Of a stretch of 64,000 nucleotides of DNA, positions 40,897 through 52,111 are shown one piece after another. Position 1 is the first letter of the stretch, and every line of letters starts with the position of its first letter. The notes beneath the pieces are model-generated. The model searched no databases and had not been told where the DNA came from. It was given only the letters and a program-made list of their open reading frames with translations. A program made the translations under genes and the position numbers. Source of the DNA: Akanthomyces muscarius (Eukaryota > Ascomycota > Sordariomycetes > Hypocreales > Cordycipitaceae); contig NC_079243.1 in the NCBI RefSeq assembly GCF_028009165.1, positions 1,364,001-1,428,000 on the forward strand, given 5' to 3'.

Positions 40897-42033
40897 ATGT
40901 TCAACATGGCTCGTGCAAGCTTCACTACGCTTCCCAATGAGATGCTCATCAGCATTGCCAGGCTCTCGGATTGCTTCCGCGACTTCAGCAGCCTGGCGCG
41001 AGTAAATCGACACGCGTATGGGCTCCTGGACATCTGCCTCCTTCGTCACAGGGTCTCCATGGAAGAGGGTCGATCAGCAACCCTCGTCTGGGCATTGACG
41101 GCCGCCGGTATCGACGAAGAATTCAGGCTACTCATGGTCAACAAGGCCATCCACGCCGGCGTCGACGTCGACATGGGCATTAGCCTCGCCCACTTTCCCG
41201 ACGCCGGCATCCCTCGAGTCAACCCCGCCCACTTTCTCGACAAAAATAATCCGCGACGTAACCACGAGCAGTTGAAGGTGTCTGCCGTGGGAATCGCAAT
41301 CAGCCGAGGCTACTTCCGGGTAGCTCACCGGATGCTGGAAGCAGGGGCAGAAATCAACTTAGAACCGTCCCCAGACGTCAGCCCGCTCTCGGAGAGCGTC
41401 GAGACACAAAACACGGACGCTGTCAAATTCATCTTGACACAGCCTGGGACGGATGTGGACAAGCGGCAGCCCAAAGGCGAGACCATTCTCGAGAGGGCTT
41501 TGACATTTTCCACGGCCGAGATTGTTCAATTAATCGTCTCACATGTGGATATGAGCCGCAGGGAGTACTCCGGCGGCATCCAGATCTTCCTGCTTGCCGT
41601 GCAATCCCAAAACCCGGAGATGATGTCGGCAGTGCTGTCCAGCGAGCACCTGTCTCCCAATTACCAATTCGTGACGAATATCAACAGGCGGAATCCAGAC
41701 ACGGTCTTCACATTTTCATGCACCATGAGCGATGGTGGTATCGTGCGGGTGCTGCATGATGACGATCGTGTAGATGTAGATTTTGCTAGGGATGGGTATA
41801 ACCTTGGTGCGCTGAATGCCTGGAAACACCGACGCATGAATCATGTCAAGTTTTTGATGCGTTCCAATAAATCCAAGACGGCCAAGGGCTCAATATTCTG
41901 CCTTGCTTACTATCATGGAAATGTCGGCTTTGCCAAAGGAGTTTTGCGGCTGGCTTGTGCTGAGGTTGCTGCCAATGAAGCACTTGAACAGGCTGCCCAG
42001 ACGATCATGGACAATTCAATGGACACCGAATAG
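40897..42033 (+). CDS. F-box/ankyrin repeat protein (array copy H, intact)
   Basis: A single exon encodes 378 residues from ATG 40897. The F-box is at about residues 8-52 (FTTLPNEMLISIARLSDCFR, then SLARVNRHAYGLLDICLLRH). Ankyrin-like units include VGIAISRGYFRVAHRMLEAG and PLSESVETQNTDAVKFILTQ. The family motif VLHDDDRVDVDFARDGYNLG is near residue 287, and the C-terminal block FLMRSNKSKTAKGSIFCLAY matches copies E and J. It ends tail-to-tail with inverted copy I, with 210 bp between stop codons. Confidence 0.85.
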   Translation: MFNMARASFTTLPNEMLISIARLSDCFRDFSSLARVNRHAYGLLDICLLRHRVSMEEGRSATLVWALTAAGIDEEFRLLMVNKAIHAGVDVDMGISLAHFPDAGIPRVNPAHFLDKNNPRRNHEQLKVSAVGIAISRGYFRVAHRMLEAGAEINLEPSPDVSPLSESVETQNTDAVKFILTQPGTDVDKRQPKGETILERALTFSTAEIVQLIVSHVDMSRREYSGGIQIFLLAVQSQNPEMMSAVLSSEHLSPNYQFVTNINRRNPDTVFTFSCTMSDGGIVRVLHDDDRVDVDFARDGYNLGALNAWKHRRMNHVKFLMRSNKSKTAKGSIFCLAYYHGNVGFAKGVLRLACAEVAANEALEQAAQTIMDNSMDTE

Positions 42034-42243
42034 GCAATGGAAATTATAGACTATTTATTGATTTTAAATTGGCCAGTCTGTGGTCTCGATATTGTTGTAA
42101 TAGATGCATTTTCGTTCTAGTCAGGCTTGTCGAGTCGGTGGATGACGGACACAGATAACGTGAAGTAAAAACAAATAGAGTTACTCGGTTACCTAAAACG
42201 CGGCGATGAGGAAAGAAAAGTGGTAGATTAAAACGAACTAGAG

Positions 42244-43371
42244 CTAGCTGCTCGGGAGTAACATGCATACCTGGTGTCTCAGCTTGATTATGCCTACCAA
42301 TTCCGACCACGAAAGACGTTCTGCCTCTTCACACCAGCTTCGCATCCGTTCATAGCTCATGACGGCGATTCGAATACAGAACTTGGCGACGCGATAAACA
42401 TAGTGGCGAACTGCCCAAACAAATACACGGTCGCTGTTGTAGGCGACCCTCCCGGTAATATCGGCACGCAGGAACAGAATGACATCCTCGTGGCATCCCG
42501 ACATTGCATAGCCAAAAGGGGACAGGCCAATAGTGCACACAGTGTTAAATTCAACGCCGTGATTAAAGAGAAGCCTGACCATTTCGATATAGCCTATCCT
42601 GCACGCAACAGAGAAGGCGGTTTCGTGATAAACGGTGCCTCCACTTGGTACAGGACCCCTAGACAGCAGTCCTGGATCAACGTGGTTGCTTTCCAGGAGG
42701 CATCGGGCCATGTCCAAATTCCCTTTTGAAACCGCAATATGGATGAGACCTTCAGTGGAGTAGTGATATGTATCGCGCTTATCAAGTAAGTTCAAAAGTT
42801 GATGGGCAACCGGCAGGTTATTCCATTTCACAGCGCTCCGAAGCGGGCTTTCGTTGGCATAGTCTGCGCTGTTTGGATCAAAGCCAGGACTCTCAAAGAT
42901 GGCCTCAAATATTTCAGAAAAACCTCCAGATATTGCGCAGAAGATCGGCGAGCGGGACCATCCGCTAATCTTGTTCACATCCGCGTTCAATTTCAAGAGA
43001 CATTTTACCATTGCGCCGTTTCCCGCCAACACTGCCTGATGAAACGGCGTTCGGCCACGAAAAAATCCAACTGACAAAGGCAATGAAACATCACCTGTGC
43101 TGAATATGCAGTCGATATTCGCACCAGCACGGAGTGCCTTGTCGAGTATGCCAAAGTTGCCGAACAACGTAGCCCAGTGCAGGGCAATTAAGCGACCCTT
43201 GGCATCCTTATCCTTGCCATGTCTGATTTGCGCATCGAATTTGTAGAGGAATCCATCTAGGACCGACCGGAGCCATGTGTTTGTTCGGGAAAACCTGCTA
43301 ATGTCGCCTTCGTCGTTGAGCTCGGCGGCGATCTCGAGCAATATCTCGGCTGGGAGTCGTAACAAGTGCAT
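42244..43371 (-). CDS. F-box/ankyrin repeat protein, inverted (array copy I, intact)
   Basis: A single exon encodes 375 residues; the start is the ATG at 43371, giving MHLLRLPAEILLEIAAELND, because the upstream extension begins at a TTG and lacks family similarity. The F-box spans residues 1-46 (RFSRTNTWLRSVLDGFLYKF). Ankyrin-like units are well kept (TPFHQAVLAGNGAMVKCLLK; PIFCAISGGFSEIFEAIFES; LIHIAVSKGNLDMARCLLES; TAFSVACRIGYIEMVRLLFN). It is the only array member on the minus strand. Its F-box is closest to fragment F. It is a likely SCF adaptor with unknown target. Confidence 0.86.
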   Translation of the reverse strand: MHLLRLPAEILLEIAAELNDEGDISRFSRTNTWLRSVLDGFLYKFDAQIRHGKDKDAKGRLIALHWATLFGNFGILDKALRAGANIDCIFSTGDVSLPLSVGFFRGRTPFHQAVLAGNGAMVKCLLKLNADVNKISGWSRSPIFCAISGGFSEIFEAIFESPGFDPNSADYANESPLRSAVKWNNLPVAHQLLNLLDKRDTYHYSTEGLIHIAVSKGNLDMARCLLESNHVDPGLLSRGPVPSGGTVYHETAFSVACRIGYIEMVRLLFNHGVEFNTVCTIGLSPFGYAMSGCHEDVILFLRADITGRVAYNSDRVFVWAVRHYVYRVAKFCIRIAVMSYERMRSWCEEAERLSWSELVGIIKLRHQVCMLLPSS

Positions 43372-45792
43372 AGTGCGGAGCGAATTCTTGAATGCGAAAA
43401 CAGTGGTCAATTTTAATCGTTTAGTGTTGATTGCCCAATCGTATATTTCCAAGGCAAATTCTGTCAGGTGGAAATCAGAATAGCCCGTTTGTCTGGTGGT
43501 GCGTTTGGCTCAAGGCGGCTGGCTCCGCTCCGCCCTGGGAGCTGGGCGGGAAAGAAGTTGCGGGCGGGAATAGAGTCAAGAAAACAAGAATATGAATGAA
43601 CTACATTCCAGGAACTACGAGGCACTGGTCGACTTGATTTTTATACACAATTTAATCGAGACAAATTGCCAAGCGCAGCCTCTATAAGCTACCTACCTGC
43701 GAATGCACTGGTTCCCATCGGCAGCTACCCGCAAGCACCGTCAAATTCAGCCGCCTCGCTTGGTCCAATGGCCAACTTGTCGGCGTTCTGAAGCTGCTTC
43801 TGATTGCAATCTTCTGATTCAAATTTTGATGGGCTCCGGTGTAGATAAAAAGCACCATTATCTAAAAGCCTCTTCTTCACTCTTGTTTGTAGTCAATCAA
43901 TGATGCACAGATACTATCAGGTTCCTTGTCGATCGAACTGGAGTCGAACTTGGCGTCTAGACGCTTCGCCTTGAGAATGATTGTCGCGCAGCCATCAGAA
44001 TGTCATTTGTCGAGCATGCCGTGGTGGCTGTCCTTGTCAGTAACTGACGGCTGACGGCTGGAGCCGGCAGCCTTCCACCGATTTGGGAGCAAAGTTCATA
44101 TGTGTGGCCGGGTAAAATTATGCTGGCCGAGCCATCAAACCAAGGAGGCACTCTATACAATGGAATGAACAAGCATCTATTCATCTTGAACACGGAACAG
44201 GAGCATGATGCCAGCTTCCATATTGCCCATTCCGCAGGCTACAATGCTTGTCGGGCCAGATTCTTGGGTTTGAACGTGAGTACATCGCGTCGAACCCATG
44301 GCCGCTGTTCGCCAGCATATGAAAGTTTGACTTACCTCTAGAATTCAAGACAAGACCGGCGTCGCAGTCTTACGGGACCATGCGTAGATTTCACAATGAT
44401 GCCCTTTTATACAGCGGGAACATCGAAAGCTAGTGTCATTCCCAACAACATGGACAACGAATGACTGGCTGGCATTGAGGTACTATAGTATCATGCGGCA
44501 CTGACCGCATTTTATTACAGCCAAACAATTTTCTCGACAGTTTTAAAGAGTAAGCTGGTGCATGGGTCACCAAAGCCGCTGGACCGTGCCTTTAGATAGA
44601 TTTCGTGGATGTTGGAGAGAAATAGTGCACGGCTCGCGGCCAATGGGTTTCGATGCGCCAGCTTGTCTTTAACAGTAGGTTAGGTTCCAGTTCATGTACT
44701 CAGGTGGCTACCCCAATGAGTCTTTAACGTTAATAACAAATGAATCTCATTCCTGATTTGCAAAAAGGTGTTCCAATAATTAAACACGTGCCTTTCACGG
44801 AACAGTGAGCAGCTAGTATCTCGGCACTTCCACGAGCCGAATTATACCTTCCACCTCCATTCAGCCGATCAATAAAAGCACACTATAGGGCTTTTTTATA
44901 AAGTTATCTCTATAGAATTCTTATATTCCATTCTGCAACCTTGTCACTACTACTTACGCCATTTCCTGGCGTCACCATGTGGCACGGAAAAGCCGTGCCA
45001 TTGTTCCTCTACGCTTGACTGCGTGGCAAGTTTTGGTAACGAGAATCGTCGCGATCGCTACAGCATCGTGTTGAGCCAAGTACTATGAAGACAGTCTCAC
45101 TACGTAATGCACATTAAGCGGTGGCTGTTGCACGCCGTACAAGAACCTGTGTGGACATTTAATCCCGTCGGCGGAAATGCAACATCCCTTGTCCTCCTTG
45201 GCTTTCATGTGCCCTAAATAAACAGAAGTCCCGGCCAAAAGTCCCCTTTCCTTCCCCATAGGGCATGTGGTATCGCACTAAGAGGTAAAGAGCGCCCAAA
45301 TGTATCTCTCACGCTTGCCACCTACTATGTAAATGACGGGGAATCGCGGGGGTGGATATCTGTTGAGATGCCTCTTGAGGATTACTCTGTTAATATAAAT
45401 AGATACTACGGTTATCTAATGTGTCGATTTGGCGCAGATTAGGAAGGAGAAAATTGGGACTTCTGTTATTTTAGAGTGCTTACACACCATGCCATAGGCT
45501 GGGGTTACAATGCGTCGGGTCATGATAGCCCAATGCGGGAGTTGCACGATCAATTTTAGTACAGGATTAAACAATATTAGTTGCGCGACACAAATATATT
45601 ATTAATTCTCGCACTACGTGTTTTACTATAGTTTACCTGGGTATATCAGAGGCTAAGAGCCAGGATAACTGAGAATAACTATATAAACCCGTAACCAGTC
45701 TGGCACGTTAGAGACGGATCCCAGGCTCAGTTCACTTGGAGTTTCTCTTATCATACCCTCCATTCTTGTCGTAATTTTCTACAGTGTTCAAT
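43372..45792. other. Long A+T-rich intergenic region
   Basis: The 2.4 kb holds the promoter of inverted copy I on the left and that of the protease on the right. Around 44102-44277 a plus-strand frame (ending ACRARFLGLN before a GTGAGT) might be a decayed exon, but I recognise no family. From about 44700 to 45650 the sequence is A+T-rich with no open frame. No terminal repeats were found. Confidence 0.4.
45680..45687 (+). promoter_or_regulatory. TATA box of the protease gene
   Basis: TATATAAA stands 113 bp before the ATG at 45793, a strong core-promoter match. Confidence 0.55.
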
Positions 45793-46929
45793 ATGGAGCT
45801 GACTAAATTTCTCGCCTTCCTGGCAGTCTCTCTGCCTGTTGCCTACGGTGCGCCAATGCAGGCGACAAGCAACCTGCACCCTCGGATTTTGGAGGCTATG
45901 AAACGCGACCTCGGGCTGAACGCCGAGCAGGCCACTGCTCGTGTGGCGAGGGACCTTCACGCCAACAATATCATTATGCAGCTACGCGGTTTGGTTGGCG
46001 ACTCATTCGCCGGTGCTTGGATTGGCGCAGACACGATCAACATCGGCATCACTGACCATTCCTTGGCCGATGTGGTGACTGCTTCTGGCGCCACGCCTAT
46101 CACCATGACGAATAGCTTATCCAAGCTGGAGAATGCCAAGTCCAGCCTTGATAAGAAGTTTGTTGGCCAATCTAAGACCATGGAATCGACTTCGGGTTCT
46201 CCCTCCGGCATCGCGTCATACTTTATTGATGTCGCCGCTAATAAGCTCGTCATCAAGGCTCTCGTCAACAGCCACGCCTATGCTGAGAAACTGGCCTCAC
46301 AGGTTGGGCTCGCTGCGTCTGAGTTTGAGGTGCAAACTGTCAAGGCGATGCCACGTACAATAGCCACGGTCGAGGGTGGCGATGCCTACTACATAGACGA
46401 CAGCTCCCGCTGCTCTATCGGCTTCTCGGTGACTACAGGTTTTGTGTCCGCTGGCCACTGTGGAAATCCAGGCTCTTCTGCCACAACTAGCAACGGGGAG
46501 ACCTTGGGAACCTTCGAGGCCTCTGTTTTCCCTGGCAGTGCTGATATGAGCTATGTCAGCACTGTAAGTGGAACAGACCTCCAAGGCTACGTCGATGGCT
46601 ATGGTCAAGGTAGCTTGCCCGTATCAGGCAGCGATGAGTCTGCCGTCGGGGCCAGCATCTGCCGCTCTGGCTCTACCACCGGAGTGCACTGCGGCACTGT
46701 CAACGCTAAGGACGCCACTGTCAACTACGCTGAAGGAAGTGTCACAGGCCTCACTCAGACAGACGTCTGCGCTGAGCCCGGTGATTCAGGCGGCTCTTGG
46801 TTCTCCGGCTCCCAGGCGCAGGGCGTCACCTCGGGAGGCGATGGAGACTGTACTAGCGGAGGAACAACATACTTCCAGCCTGTCAATGAGATTCTCCAAA
46901 CATATGGGCTTACTCTGGTCACTGCATAG
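45793..46929 (+). CDS. Secreted streptogrisin/alpha-lytic-type serine protease (CHY1-like)
   Basis: One exon encodes 378 residues; the ATG at 45793 is used because the earlier in-frame codon is a GTG. Residues 1-20 form a signal peptide (MELTKFLAFLAVSLPVAYGA). Residues about 25-190 resemble the alpha-lytic protease propeptide (LHPRILEAMKRDLGLNAEQA; IDVAANKLVIKALV). The mature domain, from about 195, has the chymotrypsin-fold triad H222 (FVSAGHCG), D251 (SADMSYV) and S332 (EPGDSGGSW). Cys pairs are likely C207-C223, C290-C300 and C326-C353. This bacterial-type arrangement is known in Metarhizium CHY1, attributed to transfer from actinomycetes. It has no intron. It is expected to be secreted and to digest host or substrate protein. 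Confidence 0.93.
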   Translation: MELTKFLAFLAVSLPVAYGAPMQATSNLHPRILEAMKRDLGLNAEQATARVARDLHANNIIMQLRGLVGDSFAGAWIGADTINIGITDHSLADVVTASGATPITMTNSLSKLENAKSSLDKKFVGQSKTMESTSGSPSGIASYFIDVAANKLVIKALVNSHAYAEKLASQVGLAASEFEVQTVKAMPRTIATVEGGDAYYIDDSSRCSIGFSVTTGFVSAGHCGNPGSSATTSNGETLGTFEASVFPGSADMSYVSTVSGTDLQGYVDGYGQGSLPVSGSDESAVGASICRSGSTTGVHCGTVNAKDATVNYAEGSVTGLTQTDVCAEPGDSGGSWFSGSQAQGVTSGGDGDCTSGGTTYFQPVNEILQTYGLTLVTA

Positions 46930-48084
46930 CTCAGGTTATATTTGAGTTGAAGTGCCTGGCTCTTATAGCCTGAGTGAATTGCTGTCCGGAAAAGACAAAC
47001 ATCAATGATAAGGATAGCTAGCATGATAGTTTATAGTTTATATAAGAGCAAGTCCTTCTTCTAGCCCGGTTCTCATTTTAGGCACACTAGAGAGAGGCTC
47101 AGGGAGAGCTCAGAAGAGGTCACCGAGCTGTGAAGGCGTTGTGTCGCCTTTGTTGATACGCTGTAGCAATGAGCTCAGCTACTCTTTGCAGTATTTTCTC
47201 GTATTAGGCTGTTATGCATCGCGCTTCTTTCCTTCAGCATCGGCCAGGATGCCGTGAAAAGATAAACCAGCACCTTTCACAAGTGTCCGTAGTTAAGCAG
47301 TCAGCTCGCTTATCACAACTTCAAAAATCTAGACAACGGTACTCAGTTGGGTATACTCCTCCAGATTGAAGCGAAACACGTGCACCTAGATTGCAATGTG
47401 CGACAATGTAGAAGGAATATTGTACTGGATTTGGCAGGCGGTGGATAATTGAGAACAGACGAGAAAATAGATAATGCGGCATCTACTAGCAAGAGACAGG
47501 ACCTTTTCATAGTCTGATGCATTCTTATATCAGGGTTTAATTGACCTGGTACGACTTCCAGCCTCCCCCGTTCTGCACAGCGACAGCTTGGCTTCTGAAC
47601 GCTGTCTGCCAGCGGCATCGCGGGCCCCTCGCAGCCAACTCGATACTTGTTCAGATGTGGAGAATACGCTTGATCAGACGTGAAGCGCAACATAGCCTCT
47701 TGCGTTTAATGTCAATAATAGCCTGGATTAGATGGTACTTGCGGCCAAAGGTGTACGGATCTGTCGCGTTGTGTCATAGCACAGCCACAATCACGGCATC
47801 CGCGATGGAAACATTCGAGTAGTTACCACTTCTTCTCGCATTTTAACTCCGTAAATAAAGCCTGCTCAGATTTCGAGGTCATGGACTTGTTTGGCTGCCA
47901 GCCCAGACTGCGTAGTCACTCCGGCCGCCAGGCAATGAGTTTGAGCAGGTACTCTAGTTCCGTCGTGTCCTGCTTCCTTCCCATCTTGCGAAATTTGCGA
48001 CACTGGAATCATTTTCTCTCATCCCCATCAATCTTGACTTTTTTCTTGGTTATCCAGGTATTATTACAAACCAGTTTCACCGCG
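46930..48084. other. Intergenic region
   Basis: This spacer lies between the protease and copy J. An open extension of copy J begins at an ATG at 47881 and would add 68 residues before the F-box, but that extension is not family-like. Nothing else was recognised. Confidence 0.45.
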
Positions 48085-49203
48085 ATGGATTGGCAATGCT
48101 TCCCCAACGAGATTTTCATCGTGATTACTTCTTTTGCAACCATCCCCACCATCAGCCGCATTGCACGTACCAATCGCACGATGCGCAGTCTCCTTGCAGA
48201 CAGAATCTACACGATGGATTTGAAACGTCGAGAAAGGAAGGGCAGAGTGTCTCGGGCCCTGCGCTGGGCCTTGTTCGCCGCGCGAGACTTTCACGAGCAA
48301 TACGACTTCGATGTGGACATGACTGTGGTATTTGCCGTGGCGCGAAAGGCTATTGCGGCCGGCGCTGATGTTAACATTTGGGTTGAAATGGGACATAATC
48401 GGCTCTTAGAAGGGAGTTTTCATCATCTACCGCCCACACTCCTCGGAATTGCCGCTTCGACAGGCGACGTAGCACTGGCTCAGCTGCTGCTGGACGCCGG
48501 CGCCGACGTCAATGCCGGATATCCCCCCATTCATGCTGCCACAGCTCATGGTAAGCTTCACATGATGAAGCTTCTTTTCAATTACCCAAATATACGTTTG
48601 GCGAATTTCCATACTGTCTACACTAGTCTCTTGAGCAAGGCTGTCGACACAAATTCCATCGATGCTGTGAAGCTTGTTATTCCCCTCGTGGGCCCTCGGA
48701 CTTCCACCGAATTGCAAAGGGAAACGCCAATCCACAATGCAGTCCTATTTCAGAATCCTGAGATTGTTGCCGAGCTTCTTAGATGCGAATTCATTGATCC
48801 GGACACCCCGAGACACGTCGAACCTGGGCCGCGCAAAACACCTTTTACATTGGCATGCTGCCTCCCCAATATAGAGATTGTGAGGCTTCTTCACGATGAT
48901 TTGAGATTTAATGTAGACGGCTATGTGTGTCGGCTTTCTCCCATTTACTTTGCCCTCATGCATGACCAGTATCCGGCTGCAGAATTCCTGATTCAATCCA
49001 AGAAGGCCGAACGTGTTCACTACAACGCCATGCTCTTTTTTATCGAACGCAACATGCTCAGAAGAGCTTATCATCTTCTTTTTAGGCTTGAGACCAAGAT
49101 CGGGCCACAGATTGAGATTTTGATAGGCCTAGCAGAAAGGAAGGGTCACCACCAGCTGGCTGTTGACCTTCGTACACAGCGCGATAAAGAGGCTTCGGGT
49201 TAG
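48085..49203 (+). CDS. F-box/ankyrin repeat protein (array copy J, intact)
   Basis: From ATG 48085 the single exon encodes 372 residues (MDWQCFPNEIFIVITSFATI). An in-frame ATG at 47881 would add a 68-residue N-terminus ending in a hydrophobic stretch (ILTFFLVIQVLLQ). The homologous copies begin at the F-box, so 48085 is preferred. F-box residues 1-45 include RIARTNRTMRSLLADRIYTM. Ankyrin-like units include LLGIAASTGDVALAQLLLDA and PIHNAVLFQNPEIVAELLRC. The motif LLHDDLRFNVDG and the C-terminal FLIQSKKAERVHYNAMLF match copies E and H. Confidence 0.84.
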   Translation: MDWQCFPNEIFIVITSFATIPTISRIARTNRTMRSLLADRIYTMDLKRRERKGRVSRALRWALFAARDFHEQYDFDVDMTVVFAVARKAIAAGADVNIWVEMGHNRLLEGSFHHLPPTLLGIAASTGDVALAQLLLDAGADVNAGYPPIHAATAHGKLHMMKLLFNYPNIRLANFHTVYTSLLSKAVDTNSIDAVKLVIPLVGPRTSTELQRETPIHNAVLFQNPEIVAELLRCEFIDPDTPRHVEPGPRKTPFTLACCLPNIEIVRLLHDDLRFNVDGYVCRLSPIYFALMHDQYPAAEFLIQSKKAERVHYNAMLFFIERNMLRRAYHLLFRLETKIGPQIEILIGLAERKGHHQLAVDLRTQRDKEASG

Positions 49204-50281
49204 GGTCGGTTTTGCAAAGGAATTTTTGTCAACAAACAACCAAAGGAGCAATATACGTAGTCAGGGTTTCGCAAAGTAGCAGCTGGTTGTTTGAGGCTGT
49301 AGTGAGGCTTGCGTCCGTGTCCAGTGGCACACTTGCGGTCAGCGTCTCTAACAGGAAAATTAAATCCAAGCGCGTCTCTCATTCATCTTCCTTTCTTCAT
49401 CCTCTTAATCATTTTCCACCAAAGCTAAAATGAACAATAGTTCTCAGTTGACAGTGTGAGTTCTCTGACAGTGTCCCGGCGAGATCATTGGGGCAGTTGG
49501 CGGGCACTTGGATCAGCGCTCAACTCGTCAGGCGAGGCGCTGTCGTCGACCCCGACTGAATTACGAGCAGGATTTATGTTGCAAAAACCTGGCAACACCT
49601 GTATTCTATGCTTTTGTACCTTACTAAGTGTCAGCTTGGATGATGAAGCGCTGTTGACCAGTTGACCTCTCCCGGCAGTCCGTATACATGATTACGGGAA
49701 CACTCCGCCTGATGCCATTCACATCACGAATTGGGCAGCTAGGCTTTACTGAAATGTATCCTTTGGTGCCCTGTCACTTGGATTAGATGTTTCTGATTTT
49801 GCCTACTTTTGCTACTTTAGTACTCTTTTGGTAAAGCGGTAGCGTAATTGCAACGGGGAACCAAGCCGAGCTGCTCTTTTGTTGGCAGCGGAGGTGAATA
49901 CGCTGCGCATCTAATTAGCTGAGAAAAGGCGTTGTCGAGACCATAGTTACTGGCAGTCCGGGGAAGGCAATCAAGTCTAGTGAGAAATTGAATGCCTTGG
50001 TGAGCCGTGCCTGAGACAGGCCGCGGACGGGAAACGATTGACTGCTCACGTTGCACAGAACAAGTGCCTTGCCGCCCCTGGCATCTCGCCTGGGTCACTT
50101 GTGCGACTGTGAAAGTCTGTCTGATGTAACCCTCCGGCCCTTCTCGTGGCACCAAGGCTGCCAGTTGTCCATTTTTATGTGGTCTGGCGTGTCAATCTTC
50201 CTTTTGCTTTCGCTGTCTTCGTTCCTGTTGTCACTGCGGCTCTTTTGTCCAAATCCACGTCTGTCAATCTTTTGTGGCAAC
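49204..50281. other. Intergenic region
   Basis: No F-box or ankyrin remnant could be read in this 1.1 kb. Confidence 0.4.
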
Positions 50282-51571
50282 ATGACGAATCAGAGAGTTG
50301 AGTTTGTCGACACTGGGAATGTCTGCTCTGGGGCTTGCAGTGCAAAGCCCAATCTCTTGCCTCAGTGTCCGGACAAAGTCCTGCTAAACATTGCCACCCA
50401 GCTAGCCAACAGAGCCGACATCAACAGCCTTTTTTGCAGCAGCCGCTAGTGTTACAGGGCTTTGAACGATTTTTTGTACAAGTTTGACCTGGGGTACGAT
50501 GAAAAGCGTTCTTCGGCGCTATTTTGGGCATGCTGCTTATCAAAGTATGGAACAGCAAGGAATGCACTCAAGGCTGGCGCTGACCCCATTGAGGAATGGC
50601 CAACAGACATGCAGGAAGTTTTCGGGAATTATTCGCCAGAGTTTGAGCCGTGTCGGAGATCCTCGACAGGTAACGCGCTGTATATTGTGGCATTACTTGG
50701 TGACATTGAGATGGCCAAACTTCTGATAGGCTCCGCCAAGGCAGACTTCAGTGAGCCTGTCGCACGTCGCAGAGAGCCTGATCGGAAAGACTTACTTCAG
50801 CCTGTGCGATGGGAAGATCCGCCCATGCTATCAGCCCTGGGGATGGATTGCGCCGAACTACTTTATTATCTTCTGCAGGTTTATGGCGACGGCGTTGTGA
50901 ATGTTCCTGGCAGCACAATGCTCACCCTTGCTGTGCGAAAAAAGCGTCCGGCATCTATACGCGCGATACTGCGCGACGAGACATACACAGACCCTTTGGG
51001 CGCAGACGACGTCAATGGCCTAATACAAGCTATCTATAGCGGCGACGCAGGCTTGGTGCGTCTAATCCTAGCGAAAAGTCGCTCCGATCCCAACGTGGTC
51101 CACAACAGGGAAGACGACAGCCGATGTCCCAGCGGCATCCGCGGTCAGACACCACTGGCCGTCGCCGTATGTCAAGGCCACGACAGCGTCGTCCGAGTCC
51201 TGTGCGCCGATCGGCGCGTCGACATCAACCTCGCCGGCCCCAACTACCGAACACCTTTCTTCTACGCCGTGAGGAATAGTCGCTGGTACATTGCCGACAT
51301 TCTGTACGAGCGCGGGGCAACCTACGACGCAGAACTCGCATTTGAACAGGCCTGCGTCGATCGCCGGCTTGACTGGATGATTCGCCTGATACGGGTCACA
51401 GAGTTCAACGAATACAGATTGCAGGACTGGCACGACAAGGCGTATGGGCATCTGAAAACGTGTTTGTTCTGGCTTCAGGTTCGGCCCGAATTGGACAGGA
51501 GACGAGACACGTATGCGAAGAATTGGGCAACGGGACAGTCGCCTGCTGTGAATGAGGCAGTTCAAAGATAA
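50282..51571 (+). pseudogene. F-box/ankyrin gene interrupted by a single in-frame TAG (copy K)
   Basis: From ATG 50282 the frame has a 28-residue leader, then an F-box (LPQCPDKVLLNIATQLANRA). It is cut by TAG at 50447-50449 inside the F-box second helix (LFCSSR-stop-CYRALNDFLY), where copy I has Trp and copies L and M have Arg. The same frame stays open for 373 more codons with clean ankyrin units (NALYIVALLGDIEMAKLLIG; TPLAVAVCQGHDSVVRVLCA) and a family motif variant VLCADRRVDINLAG. One base separates it from a full gene. Initiation downstream of the stop would lose the F-box. Confidence 0.75.
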
Positions 51572-52111
51572 TTTCAAAAGAAAAAAGAAAAGAAAAAAAT
51601 TAGGCGATAATTGAATTGGCTAGCTAGCCTTGATGCATTACCTAATTTTTACATGAGCGAGAATTTCCATACGCCGTTTTAAAAAAAAGAATGGTGGTAA
51701 CTTGGTTTGTTTGGTGGCACTCGTCCTTCTGCCAACGCTTCTTTGCTCACCTGGACTGTGTCTTGTTACAATCCTCATACTACCAGCTTCTTCTTTCAGA
51801 ATAAATCTCACTCAGGCCAACAAAACAATTCACGGCCGTGCTTGTGATGACCTTCTCACACGCTCAAGCGTGCAGCGACTACAGCTCGTGCGCAGCTCCG
51901 TGCAAACGCTACAAAGGTGAAACTCGCAGCAAAAACAATCAAAAGCTTCAACATGCCCCCAAGCATCTACGAAGAGTGTATTGATTACACCTCCATCCCT
52001 CCAACTGCAAATCTGAACCTCGCAACAGCGCTCAAAAACTTCAGAACCATCCACGCTTCTCCGAAGCGCTAGATCAATCACGTTTCTTTTCTCTCTCCAC
52101 GGGAAACGAAC
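51572..52111. other. Intergenic region
   Basis: Spacer between copy K and an F-box fragment. An ATG-initiated 39-codon frame at 51953 shows no similarity to the family. Confidence 0.4.

Noticed and set aside
43930..43990. tRNA-like GTTCGA stretch on the minus strand
   Set aside because: I could not form a seven-base acceptor stem or a proper D arm and T stem around it.
44102..44341. Frame with an HIAHSAGYNA ankyrin-like string
   Set aside because: Only one short ankyrin-like string, no F-box and no second unit, so it cannot be assigned to the array.
47881..48084. Longer N-terminus for array copy J, from ATG 47881
   Set aside because: The added 68 residues are not family-like and the other copies start at the F-box; kept only as an alternative.
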